From NCBI RefSeq assembly GCF_021991875.1, contig NZ_JAHLKR010000018.1, positions 1 to 64,000 on the forward strand: a stretch of DNA of 64,000 nucleotides, in the 5' to 3' direction. The stretch is from Mycetohabitans sp. B8. GTDB taxonomy: Bacteria > Pseudomonadota > Gammaproteobacteria > Burkholderiales > Burkholderiaceae. How positions within the stretch are numbered: the stretch's first letter is position 1; the number at the start of each line of letters is the position of its first letter. The position numbers were made by a program, and so were the translations under genes. Of this stretch, positions 1 to 9,739 are shown piece by piece. A model generated the notes under the pieces. The model did no database searches. It was not told where the DNA came from and saw only the letters and a program-made list of their open reading frames with translations.

Positions 1-2537
1 TCGGCTCCGACACGTCCGCGAGCATGTCAGTAAAGAAACGTTCGTGGGATGCTTGATTGGCGCTCAATCTTACGTGCGCAACGAAGTTGCGGAACGGTTG
101 CGCAGCAGGCAGCATCTTGCCCTGGCCCATGAGAAATGTCTGCACCTCGGTATGCATCATCTCGTCAGTGGAGTGATCGCCAATCAGATGATGCAGTAGC
201 TCGACGAGCAGCCAACGGCCGTCGGTGTCCTGCGCAATGGCAAAGTGCAAGAGTGGTGCCTGAGTTAAATCCAATCGGTAGTGGCGGGGATCAAAGCGCT
301 GCGCCAACTGCTCGGCGATCGGACCGTCGGCAGCATCCAGCATAAGCTCAGTGACCGATAGGGGTGCATGTCGCCAAACCACCTGCGCAGGCGTGGACAA
401 GCCCTCCCAAACAACCGCAGTGCGCAAAATATCGTGACGATTGACGACCTGCTGAACTGCATCCAAATACTGATCGAGCCGTTCGCGCGTGTCAAAAGCC
501 CATTGTGCGACTAGCAGATACGGATCTCCGTCCGTGACTAGCAGATGATGGAACAAGATGCCGTCCTGCGACGGTGATAGCGCATAGATGTCCTGGATAT
601 TGGCGACCCCACCCGGCACCTGCTCGACAATGCGATCAATCTCAGCTTGGGTCAGCTCGATCAACGGCAACAGGTCCGGGGTCAACTGACTCGTCTCAAG
701 CGTGATGCGATTCGCTGGCACCACCACTTCCTGATGCTGACCCAGCGACTGAGCCAGCGTGCTGAGCACCGGCATATCGAACAGCGATCGCACAGAGATC
801 CCTAAGCCGCGTCGGCGTAGCCGCTCGATCAATTGCACGGCCAGTAGCGAATGCCCGCCCAAAGCAAAGAAGCTGTCGTGACGGCTGATCTTCTCCACAC
901 CCAGCAGCTCCGACCAGATCGCGGCCAGTGTGGTCTCAAGTTCGCCTTGCGGCGCTTCATACGCTTGATGCGCAAACGCCTCGGCGCTAGGCGCCGGCAA
1001 CGCACGCCGATCCAGCTTGCCGTTCGGTGTGAGCGGAAACGCATCGAGCCGCACGAACGCACTGGGCACCATATACTCGGGCAACGCTGACGCCACATGT
1101 GTGCGCAACGTATTGACCAACTGCTCATCGGCCTGCGCCACCACGTACGCCACCAGACGTTTATTCTGGCCTTCGCCGGTGGCTAGCACCACCGCCTCGT
1201 GCACCTGCGCGTGCTGGGCCAAGCACGCTTCAATCTCGCCCAACTCAATGCGAAAGCCCCGGATTTTGACTTGATGGTCATTGCGGCCCAGGAACTCCAG
1301 TTTGCCATCAGACAAGTAGCGCACCAGGTCCCCTGTCCTGTACATCCGAGCATCGGCTTCGCTCGAGAACGGGTCACGCACGAAGCGCTCGGCCGTGAGC
1401 TCCGGGCGGTTCAGGTAGCCACGTGCGACACCCGCTCCGCCGATATACAACTCGCCCACCGCACCCAGCGGCACCGGCTGGCTGTGCGTATCCAGGATAT
1501 AGAGCCGGGTATTGTCAATGGGCCGACCGATCGTGCGCCAGCTCCTTTCGTGATCCGTCACCTCATGCACGGTCGCCGTCACCGTCGTCTCGGTCGGGCC
1601 ATAAACGTTCAACAAACGCGGTCGATGACCGTCTCTGGCAAACCAGGCATCACGCGCTGTCGCGCTCAACGCATCGCCCCCAATGAGAATCGCGCGTACA
1701 CTGTTTGCCACGGGCGCCGCTTCTTGCGCCAACTGTGTCCAGAACTGCACCGGCAAGTCCACCACGCTGACATGATGAGCGTCACAAAGCGACCAAAATT
1801 GTTCGGCTCCAGCCAACCAGGTATCCGTGCGCAACACCACTGCCGCTCCGCGTGTCAGAGGCGTCAAGATTTCCTCGACCGACGTATCAAAAGACAGCGA
1901 CGCAAATTGCAACATCCGATCTTGCGCAGTCATGTCAAGCTCGCGCGCGATCGCTGTCACCAGGTTCACCACTGCCTGGTGTTGAACCATCACCCCTTTG
2001 GGACGGCCAGTGGAACCTGACGTGTAGATCACATACGCCAAATTTTGCGCATCCAGCGACAATTCGTCCGCGTTCGGATTGCCCGCGCTTTGATGCGCCC
2101 ATTGCGCTATGTCAGTCTGCAAATCCAGTACCGGTACCCCCGCTTTCAAGCTTTGCATCACTGCCGCATGCGGTGTACCAATGCTGAGCAATACGGTGGG
2201 CATGCTATCCGTCACCATATACGCCAAGCGCTCTGGCGGATAAGTGGGATCCAGTGGCACATACGCGCCGCCAGCCTTAAGCGTGGCGAGGATGCCAACC
2301 AACATTTGCGGATCGCGCTGCGCATACAATGCCACTCGTGTATCGGGCTTGACGCCCAATTCGATGAGCTGGTGTGCCAGACGGTTGGCCCGGGCATTCA
2401 GTTCCGCGTAGCTCAGTGTTTGGCCCTCATACACCAAGGCCGTCGCATCCGGCGTACGCTCCACCTGCGCTTCGAACAATTGGTGAATGCACTGGTGTGA
2501 CGGATAGACTTGTTCTGTCGCGTTCCACGTCTGAAGC
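1..2537 (-). repeat. Module-length direct repeat, copy B (offset 3,243 bp)
   Basis: This stretch repeats 3244-5780 at an offset of exactly 3,243 bases (1,081 codons), with only scattered substitutions. It covers adenylation domain 2, carrier 2 and the start of the second dual C/E domain. Similarity stops abruptly near 2538 (other copy 5781). Copy B may continue beyond the left edge. Confidence 0.9.
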
Positions 2538-5500
2538 AGCAACTCGTACTCTTCGCGTGGCAACACTTCCAATTGCTGCACCGGTCGATCAGGCCTCTCT
2601 TCGAGCGCGTCAGCCAGACTGTGCAACGCCTGCTGCATATAGCCACATACGCGGTCAGAATTCAGTGGCTCAACGATCTTCGCAGTCAGCCCCAGTGCTT
2701 GTCCATCATCTTCGATCGACAACCCGATCGGATAGTTGTCACGTTCCTCCACACTCAGCAACTTGACACCTGGCAAAATGCCGTGCTCGTCCGAGTCCAT
2801 TGCATTGTGCCGGTAATTGAGCAGCGCACTAAACAGCGGCGTGCCCGCCGGCACCCCACTGCAGCGCTGCGCCAGCGCCAATGACGCATGCTCGTGTTCC
2901 AGCAGCGCCGCGAGCCGCGCGTGCGTGTCCCGCACACACGCCTGAACACTGCCGTTTAAATCCACGCGCAGTGGCAGCGTATTGATAAACAGCCCCATCG
3001 CACTATCAGCGCCCTCCCCCGCTTGCATCCGGCCGAACAGCACTGTGCCAAATACCACGCGTGGTTGGCCGCTCGCGCGCGCAAGCACCTGCGCCCACGC
3101 CAAGTGGCACAGGCTCGCCAGGCTCACACCCAGCCGCTTGGCTTGATCCCGAAGCCGATCATTCAGCGCTTGCGGTAACATCCGGTGCGCTTCGCTCGCC
3201 TGCGCGCCGTCACGATGCACCTCCGTGAGCGCAAACGGCAGCGTCGGCTCATCAACCTCGGCAAGCATGTCAGTAAAAAAGCGTTCGTGTAATGCTTGGC
3301 TCACACCCAGACGTGCCTGTGCCACCAGTTGACGAAACGGCTGCGCCGCCGGCAACGTGTCGCCTCGCCCTTCGATAAACGCCCGCACCTCGGTATGCAT
3401 CACCTCCAGCGCCGAGTGATCGCCGATCAGATGGTGCAGCAGCTGGACAAGCAGCCAACGGCCATCGGTGTCCTGCGCAATGGCAAAGTGCAAGAGTGGC
3501 GCCTGAGTTAAATCCAATCGGTAGTGGCAGGAATCAAAGCGCTGCGCCAACTGCTCGGCGATCGGACCGTCAGCCGGATCGAACGTCAATTCGGTCACCG
3601 GCAGCCGCGCGTGGCGCCAGACCACCTGCGCAGGTTTGGACAAGCCTTCCCAAACAAACGCAGTGCGCAGAATATCGTGACGATTGACGACCTGCTGAAC
3701 TGCATCCAAATACTGATCGAGCCGTTCGCGCGTGTCAAAAGCCAACTGCATGTTCAGCAAATACGGATCGCCCTCGCTGGCCAGCAGATGATGGAACAGG
3801 ATGCCATCCTGCAACGGTGAGAGCGCATAGATGTCCTGGATATTGGCGACCCCACCCGGCACCTGCTCGACAATGCGATCGATCTCAGCTTGGGTCAGCT
3901 CGATCAACGGCAACAGGTCCGGGGTCAGCTGACTCGTCTCAAGCGTGATGCGATTCGCTGGCACCACCACTTCCTGATGCTGACCCAGCGACTGAGCCAG
4001 CGTGCTGAGCACCGGCATATCGAACAGCGATCGCACAGAGATCCCTAAGCCGCGTCGGCGTAGCCGCTCGATCAATTGCACGGCCAGTAGCGAATGCCCG
4101 CCCAAAGCAAAGAAGCTGTCGTGACGGCTGATCTTCTCCACACCCAGCAGCTCCGACCAGATCGCAGCCAGTGTGGTTTCAAGTTCGCCTTGCGGTGCCT
4201 CATACGCTTGATGCGCAAACGCCTCGGCGCTGGGCGCCGGCAACGCACGCCGATCCAGCTTGCCGTTCGGTGTGAGCGGAAACGCATCGAGTCGCACAAA
4301 CGCGCTGGGCACCATGTACTCGGGCAACCCCGCCGCCATATGCATGCGCAGCGTATTGGCTAACTGATCATCGGCCTGCGCCACCACGTACGCCACCAGG
4401 CGTTTATTCTGGCCTTCGCCGGTGGCCAGCACCACCGCCTCGTGCACCTGCGCATGCTGGGCCAAATACGCTTCAATCTCGCCCAACTCAATGCGAAAGC
4501 CCCGGATCTTGACTTGATGGTCGTTGCGGCCCAGGAACTCCAGTTTGCCATCAGGCAAGTAGCGCACCAGGTCCCCTGTCTTGTACATCCGCGCATTAGG
4601 CTCGTTTGCGAACGGATCGCGCACGAAGCGCTCGGCCGTGAGCTCCGGGCGGTTCAGGTAGCCACGCGCGACACCCGCTCCGCCGATATACAACTCGCCC
4701 ACCGCACCCAGCGGCACCGGCTGGCTGTGCGTATCCAGGATATACAGCCGGGTATTGTCAATGGGCCGACCGATCGTGCGCCAGCTACTTTCGTGATCCG
4801 TCACCTCATGCACGGTCGCCGTCACCGTCGTCTCGGTCGGACCATAAACGTTCAACAAACGCGGTCGATGACCGTCTCTGGCAAACCAAGCATCACGCGC
4901 TGTTGCGCTCAACGCATCTCCCCCAATGAGAATCGCGCGTACACTGTTTGCCACGGGCGCCGCTTCTTGCGCCAACTGTGTCCAGAACTGCACCGGCAAG
5001 TCCACCACGCTGACATGATGAGCGTCACAAAGCGACCAGAATTGTTCGGCTCCAGCCAACCAGGCATCCGTGCGCAACACCACTGCCGCCCCGCGTGTCA
5101 AAGGCGTCAAGATTTCTTCGACCGACGTATCAAAAGACAGCGGCGCAAATTGCAACATCCGGTCTTGCGCTGTCATACCCAGCTCGCGCGCGATCGCTGT
5201 CACCAGGTTCACCACTGCCTGGTGTTGAACCATCACGCCTTTGGGACGGCCAGTGGAACCTGACGTATAGATCACATACGCCAAATTTTGCGCATCCAGC
5301 GACAATTCGTCCGCGTTCGGATTGTCCGCGCTTTGATGCGCCCATTGCGCTACGTCAGCCTGCAAATCCAGTACCGGTACCCCCGCTTTCAAGCTTTGCA
5401 TCACTGCCGCATGCGGTGTACCAATGCTGAGCAATACGGTGGGCATGCTATCCGTCACCATATACGCTAAGCGCTCTGGCGGATAAGTGGGATCCAGTGG

Positions 5501-7561
5501 CACATACGCGCCGCCAGCCTTAAGCGTGGCAAGGATGCCAACTAGCATTTGCGGATCGCGCCGCGCATACAATGCCACTCGTGTATCGGGCTTGACGCCC
5601 AATTCGATGAGCTGATGTGCCAGACGGTTGGCCCGGGCATTCAGTTCCGCGTAGCTCAGTGTTTGGCCCTCATACACCAAGGCCGTCGCATCCGGCGTAC
5701 GCTCCACCTGCGCTTCGAACAATTGGTGAATGCACAGGTGTGACGGATAGACTTGTTCTGTCGCGTTCCACGTCTGAAGTAGCACCGTGCGCTCGATAGC
5801 CGGCAATAAATTTAATCTTTTAGACGGCATCTCGGCGCCATCTAAACTGAATGAGGCAAGGCTTAACTCACGTAAATGTTCGCTCATGCGCTGGACTTGG
5901 TCTGCATCCAAGCGCGTGGCATCGTAGAGCCAGCGAAATGCCCCATGGGTATCCGTCTGAAGTGTCAATAATGACCCAACAGCCTCAGTACAGGAGAAGC
6001 CATCCGCATGCGTTTTATCGGATAAAACCGACACGGCTACTTGCCAAGGATGCGTTGTCCGTAGCGCTGGCACACTACGCAGCGCAGGATAGCGTGCAAT
6101 CAAATCACGTACGAATGTGTGATGCTGTTTGAGACGTTCGTATTCTGTCTCAACATTTGCAAGTATTTTTGCAAAAGGCTGCTCCAAATCCACCGTGATG
6201 TCCATCGGTACAACGGGCGCCAAGCAAGCCAAGGTTTGCAATGCGTCCTCGTCTTCACTGATACCCCAGCCAATTTTGAATTGGTTTTGCTCCGTCAGGC
6301 GAGCCAGATAGATCGCGAATACAGTGAGTAACGCCATCACTGGCTGATCCAACTCGCATCTTTCTCGCAATGGCGGACACCATGCACTTGCGGCCCATTG
6401 AGGCTCAGTATCGTGCTTGCATTGCTCAAAAGGCAGTTGCAGAGTCTGTAGGCGCGTTAAGCGCTCTTGCCAAAAATATTCACTGGAAGCCAGCTTCTCA
6501 TGAATCGCTGTAATAGCAGCAGCTTGCTCTTGATTGAGTTCAGGCAGTCTCGCTCCTGGATAAAGCTTTGACTGTGCTGCTAATATTTGCGCAGATAACG
6601 GCTCACCCTCAAGGGTGGCAAATCCACTAATTAATACATCTTCACTGCTCGTCGCGACTCGCCACGCGTTGGGCTCGATACTCATCACCGTACCAGCAGC
6701 AACGCCTGAGCATTGATCCAGACGCTTGACCTGGGTCACCTGCACCGTACCTTGCTGAAGCAAAAGTTTGGGACAAGCTAATGGATTAGGATAAAGTTCG
6801 CCAAATTCCAGTGCGCGGGCCAGTGCAGATAAATCCTGAGCTGAATTAGACCAGCATAAATAAGCGCCAGCACGAGGACGACGGTATTTAGCATAAAAGC
6901 TACGCTCAGTCAGATCCTGGGGGTAAGTTATCAATGAACCTTGTCCAAGCCCCGACAAAAGCTCAAGGAAACCTTCCCGCGCCGCTTGATAACATTTCAA
7001 ATTCAACGTTAGCGCGGTCTCACCTGCCTCAATTGCAACAGGACGTTGTACTGCGATATGCCCAGCGTCCACTGTAGTGGCAAGGCGGTGCCAAGTAATC
7101 GCATAATTCGATTCATGGGCTAGCAATGCCCATGAGGTGGCAAAGTTACCAGCATAACGGGGCAACGGCGCATCGTGATAATTAAATGCGTCTTCACGGA
7201 TTTTTTCAATCAGCGATGCTGGCAGTATGAATGGATTGTCAACGGAAAATAGCCAATCCACAGCACACTGTCCAATATAAGTATTCAATGCATCAACCGT
7301 GTCGACACAATGAATACCTTCATGGATAGCCCATGTTTTCAGCACAGTATCGGTGGCCAGCACCACACGGATAACATGTCCTTCAGCAACGAGTTGTTGG
7401 GAACAGTAGACTGCTAATGTGCTACCGCCTACGATTGCGCATGAACGGGATCGCGCTGGTCTACGTTGAGACGATTGCGAATCGGCCGTAGAGTTGGGTG
7501 TAGAATGACAAACTGCGTTATTTTTAATAGGAATTCCGAGTTTAACCATTTTATCTTTCAT
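1..7561 (-). CDS. Nonribosomal peptide synthetase, 5' part (F-half C-A-T-C/E-A-T-C...)
   Basis: Open from the ATG at 7561 (preceded by GGAG, five bases away) to the left edge, about 2,520 codons, so the 3' end is missing. Order seen: formyltransferase-like domain (residues ~25-330) with N127, H129 and D165; a half condensation-like region (~340-580) lacking HHxxxDG; adenylation domain 1 (~600-1110); carrier 1 with LGGHS, Ser1157; condensation 1 with HHLIGDH at 1376; adenylation 2; carrier 2, Ser2238; condensation 2, HH at 2457, cut by the window edge. Both condensation domains begin with the HH-L-x4-GD signature of dual epimerisation/condensation domains. Both adenylation domains give the ten-residue code DTEDLGVVTK, aligned by eye to GrsA. 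It should assemble a peptide starting with an N-formylated residue followed by D-configured residues. The substrate is uncertain: the code resembles Glu/Gln codes, but Glu239 could also favour a basic residue. Confidence 0.93.
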   Translation of the reverse strand, partial: MKDKMVKLGIPIKNNAVCHSTPNSTADSQSSQRRPARSRSCAIVGGSTLAVYCSQQLVAEGHVIRVVLATDTVLKTWAIHEGIHCVDTVDALNTYIGQCAVDWLFSVDNPFILPASLIEKIREDAFNYHDAPLPRYAGNFATSWALLAHESNYAITWHRLATTVDAGHIAVQRPVAIEAGETALTLNLKCYQAAREGFLELLSGLGQGSLITYPQDLTERSFYAKYRRPRAGAYLCWSNSAQDLSALARALEFGELYPNPLACPKLLLQQGTVQVTQVKRLDQCSGVAAGTVMSIEPNAWRVATSSEDVLISGFATLEGEPLSAQILAAQSKLYPGARLPELNQEQAAAITAIHEKLASSEYFWQERLTRLQTLQLPFEQCKHDTEPQWAASAWCPPLRERCELDQPVMALLTVFAIYLARLTEQNQFKIGWGISEDEDALQTLACLAPVVPMDITVDLEQPFAKILANVETEYERLKQHHTFVRDLIARYPALRSVPALRTTHPWQVAVSVLSDKTHADGFSCTEAVGSLLTLQTDTHGAFRWLYDATRLDADQVQRMSEHLRELSLASFSLDGAEMPSKRLNLLPAIERTVLLQTWNATEQVYPSHLCIHQLFEAQVERTPDATALVYEGQTLSYAELNARANRLAHQLIELGVKPDTRVALYARRDPQMLVGILATLKAGGAYVPLDPTYPPERLAYMVTDSMPTVLLSIGTPHAAVMQSLKAGVPVLDLQADVAQWAHQSADNPNADELSLDAQNLAYVIYTSGSTGRPKGVMVQHQAVVNLVTAIARELGMTAQDRMLQFAPLSFDTSVEEILTPLTRGAAVVLRTDAWLAGAEQFWSLCDAHHVSVVDLPVQFWTQLAQEAAPVANSVRAILIGGDALSATARDAWFARDGHRPRLLNVYGPTETTVTATVHEVTDHESSWRTIGRPIDNTRLYILDTHSQPVPLGAVGELYIGGAGVARGYLNRPELTAERFVRDPFANEPNARMYKTGDLVRYLPDGKLEFLGRNDHQVKIRGFRIELGEIEAYLAQHAQVHEAVVLATGEGQNKRLVAYVVAQADDQLANTLRMHMAAGLPEYMVPSAFVRLDAFPLTPNGKLDRRALPAPSAEAFAHQAYEAPQGELETTLAAIWSELLGVEKISRHDSFFALGGHSLLAVQLIERLRRRGLGISVRSLFDMPVLSTLAQSLGQHQEVVVPANRITLETSQLTPDLLPLIELTQAEIDRIVEQVPGGVANIQDIYALSPLQDGILFHHLLASEGDPYLLNMQLAFDTRERLDQYLDAVQQVVNRHDILRTAFVWEGLSKPAQVVWRHARLPVTELTFDPADGPIAEQLAQRFDSCHYRLDLTQAPLLHFAIAQDTDGRWLLVQLLHHLIGDHSALEVMHTEVRAFIEGRGDTLPAAQPFRQLVAQARLGVSQALHERFFTDMLAEVDEPTLPFALTEVHRDGAQASEAHRMLPQALNDRLRDQAKRLGVSLASLCHLAWAQVLARASGQPRVVFGTVLFGRMQAGEGADSAMGLFINTLPLRVDLNGSVQACVRDTHARLAALLEHEHASLALAQRCSGVPAGTPLFSALLNYRHNAMDSDEHGILPGVKLLSVEERDNYPIGLSIEDDGQALGLTAKIVEPLNSDRVCGYMQQALHSLADALEERPDRPVQQLEVLPREEYELLLQTWNATEQVYPSHQCIHQLFEAQVERTPDATALVYEGQTLSYAELNARANRLAHQLIELGVKPDTRVALYAQRDPQMLVGILATLKAGGAYVPLDPTYPPERLAYMVTDSMPTVLLSIGTPHAAVMQSLKAGVPVLDLQTDIAQWAHQSAGNPNADELSLDAQNLAYVIYTSGSTGRPKGVMVQHQAVVNLVTAIARELDMTAQDRMLQFASLSFDTSVEEILTPLTRGAAVVLRTDTWLAGAEQFWSLCDAHHVSVVDLPVQFWTQLAQEAAPVANSVRAILIGGDALSATARDAWFARDGHRPRLLNVYGPTETTVTATVHEVTDHERSWRTIGRPIDNTRLYILDTHSQPVPLGAVGELYIGGAGVARGYLNRPELTAERFVRDPFSSEADARMYRTGDLVRYLSDGKLEFLGRNDHQVKIRGFRIELGEIEACLAQHAQVHEAVVLATGEGQNKRLVAYVVAQADEQLVNTLRTHVASALPEYMVPSAFVRLDAFPLTPNGKLDRRALPAPSAEAFAHQAYEAPQGELETTLAAIWSELLGVEKISRHDSFFALGGHSLLAVQLIERLRRRGLGISVRSLFDMPVLSTLAQSLGQHQEVVVPANRITLETSQLTPDLLPLIELTQAEIDRIVEQVPGGVANIQDIYALSPSQDGILFHHLLVTDGDPYLLVAQWAFDTRERLDQYLDAVQQVVNRHDILRTAVVWEGLSTPAQVVWRHAPLSVTELMLDAADGPIAEQLAQRFDPRHYRLDLTQAPLLHFAIAQDTDGRWLLVELLHHLIGDHSTDEMMHTEVQTFLMGQGKMLPAAQPFRNFVAHVRLSANQASHERFFTDMLADVSEP
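3244..5780 (-). repeat. Module-length direct repeat, copy A
   Basis: Partner of the repeat at 1-2537. It covers adenylation domain 1, carrier 1 and the N-terminal half of the first C/E domain. The 5' limit of similarity (about 5781) falls at the junction between the half-condensation region and the adenylation domain, where base composition also changes. Confidence 0.9.
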
Positions 7562-7699
7562 ACCAACTCCACATTTAATAAAATATATTGATACGCTTTA
7601 TATCCAGGTTCACTTATATTGTTTCTGCGGACTCAACTATCACCGTCCGCATAGATACATTGGTTCAGTATTTACTGACCATAAACAAGTGAACTTGAG
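7562..7699. promoter_or_regulatory. AT-rich leader upstream of the NRPS gene
   Basis: Short AT-rich region holding the NRPS ribosome binding site (GGAG) and a 14-base perfect palindrome at 7665-7678 (TCAGTA-TT-TACTGA). The palindrome lies at the edge of the IS630 remnant and may be an element end rather than an operator. No convincing -35/-10 pair could be assigned, so the NRPS promoter may lie in or have been altered by the IS insertion. Confidence 0.35.
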
Positions 7700-8640
7700 T
7701 CAGTCTGCGTAGCATATTGTTTTATGCATGAAATAGCGAGCGACTCGTTGTGGCGATGCCTTAAGACGGCGTACATGACTGATCGCAGCTTTCTTAAGAT
7801 GTCCGTTGGTTCGCACCGGAGCCTGCCGGGTGATACGAGCCTTCAGGTTGGCGTTGAGCATTTCATCACGATTCAGCTCGGGGCTGTACGAGGGCTGATA
7901 GAACACCACGCTTTCATCGACGTACTCGGCCAGCTAAGTTTTGATCAGCTTAGCGTGGTGAACTTTCAGGTTGTCCAGGCTCATCAATACCTCCTTGCTG
8001 CGCATGTCTTTAATCAACCGTTTCAGAAAGTCGATCAGAATCTTGGCGTTCATCGCACCCTCGAGCACATCGGGCCTTGGTTCGTCACGCTCGAGATCCC
8101 CGACAAACCTTCGCGCAGGCGTCTTACCGATAGACACATAGGAGCGAGCGCGTACATCGTCAGGACGCAAACCCGTCTCCTCACCCCACTGGATTTGCGC
8201 GCGTTCGGCTTTTGACCGGCGCGCCATTTCAACGTAGGTCTCGTTCAACCATGTATGTACTGCTTGCGGCCGCTGCTCATAGAGACCCGCTTGATCGACT
8301 TTGCGACGTGAAGCCCCAGCGTTTCAGATACAGGCCAACGCCCTGCAATGTCAGCATCAAACCGGACCACTGCCGGATCAGGCCCCACATAGCGGGCTGG
8401 TTCCACAGCGTGAACAATATCTTCGTCTGGTCCGACATCTGCTCGTCTAACAGTACGGGAATTTCCACTTCCTGCTGCTCATTCAAGGCACGAACTCGAT
8501 TTACCGAACATCCACTTGGTTTATCACACAGCGCCACCATGCCTTCTCGCGCATAGCGTTTGCAAATGTCAAACCCGCCCGTGCGGGATAAGTCCAGTAT
8601 GAACGGCGATTTCCTCATGAGTTCAACCACGCTCACCGAG
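7700..8640 (-). pseudogene. IS630-family transposase, frameshifted remnant
   Basis: Three consecutive minus-strand pieces in different frames add up to one IS630-type transposase. The N-terminal helix-turn-helix part lies at about 8636-8277, the DDE core (SKAERAQIQWGEETG) at 8248-7934, and the C-terminal part with the QPSYSPELN motif at 7909-7700. At least two frame breaks, near 8270 and 7930, make it non-functional. It sits directly upstream of the NRPS gene. Confidence 0.8.
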
Positions 8641-9204
8641 CCCGATCATCTACCGGCGCCGTTTTTCACGTACCTCACGAGGCAGCGATCTCATGTCTCG
8701 TTTTTCCATCTACTTCACACAGGAGTAGACTTCCCAATTTCGAAATCAATCATTGCGGATCAATAATCGGGCTACCTGGATGAAACTGCTGTGTAAGCCA
8801 GATTTCCGTTTGTGCCGAAAGAGCGGATGAAAGGTAAGAAAAGCAGCACCAGCCAATATGCGTTGCTCTCCAAAAATTGAGCTTAAGAAATGATTTGACT
8901 TCGGATATGCGAATCCATCCAGCACCGCTTACATATCAAGCTGAATCGCCTCGCCTTAGGCGATCGCTTTGACTGGCTGCCAACAGCGTGTCTCGCCAAG
9001 CCAATGCAAATTCAGGCCCTACCCCCTTTCATGATTTGCGTCCTATTACATTCGACAAAAACTGAAAATTATTTGATGGACGAAAACATGTCAAGGAGAA
9101 TGAAAGCTATTCGGTAATAATTGTTGTCACCTTCGTATGGCTACGTAAATTTCAGTAAATTCTACAGAGTCGACTCTTAAAAAATTCGCTTTTCTGCGAG
9201 GGTG
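8641..9204. other. Non-coding, AT-rich stretch; nothing recognised
   Basis: No reading frame with recognisable similarity was found. Composition is richer in A+T than the flanking genes. It lies between two transposase remnants and is probably decayed mobile DNA. Confidence 0.4.
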
Positions 9205-9600
9205 TTATACCGCCGACACCATGTGAGCATCGCGATTGAGCAGAGCAGGAAGGATCAGCGTGTAAAAAAGCTGCAGTTTCCTGGAAATCATATGCAGGTT
9301 GTGGCCGGCACAGCACCGCATGAATGGGATCGCCCAGTATCCCGTTGAGATGGCATCGCCCAATGCCCCATTAAGCCCGTTCCGATCGAGCTTGCCGTCT
9401 GCTTTCATATGGCCGATGATCGGCTCGATTACGCTGTACCGCCGGATCATTGCCCGCAGGCCTCGCGTGATGCCACGTCACAAAGGTTGTGTCGCGATAA
9501 GTCACCACTGCCCGCTTCAGCCTTGCTATAGGGCGTCGGCCGAAGCTCAGGCCGTGGGCGCTTATGCCCATTGTGCGGTGGGTTTGACCGTAGTCGTGCC
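9205..9600 (-). pseudogene. IS5-family transposase C-terminal fragment
   Basis: The minus strand encodes the typical C-terminal segment of an IS5-type DDE transposase: RRYSVIEPIIGHMKADGKL followed by LNGALGDAI and AGHNL. The upstream part continues in another frame. The N-terminal and catalytic regions are absent. It appears to be the same type of element as the fragment at 18790-19065, which carries a different part of the protein. Confidence 0.7.
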
Positions 9601-9739
9601 GGTGGTAACCGCTTTACACGCGTTTGCTAGCAGCTGAGCTGCGCGATACGTCTCATGCGATGCATTTTGTGGTTTCGCGCACATCGGTCCGAAGTCCGCG
9701 CACAGTAGCATGTCCGATGCACGTACCGAAGGGCATCGA

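Noticed and set aside
1199-5743. Plus-strand open frames across the NRPS region (for example two frames of 273 codons).
   Set aside because: They are antisense shadows of the NRPS gene, occur twice because the module is duplicated, and show no protein-like motifs or ribosome binding sites.
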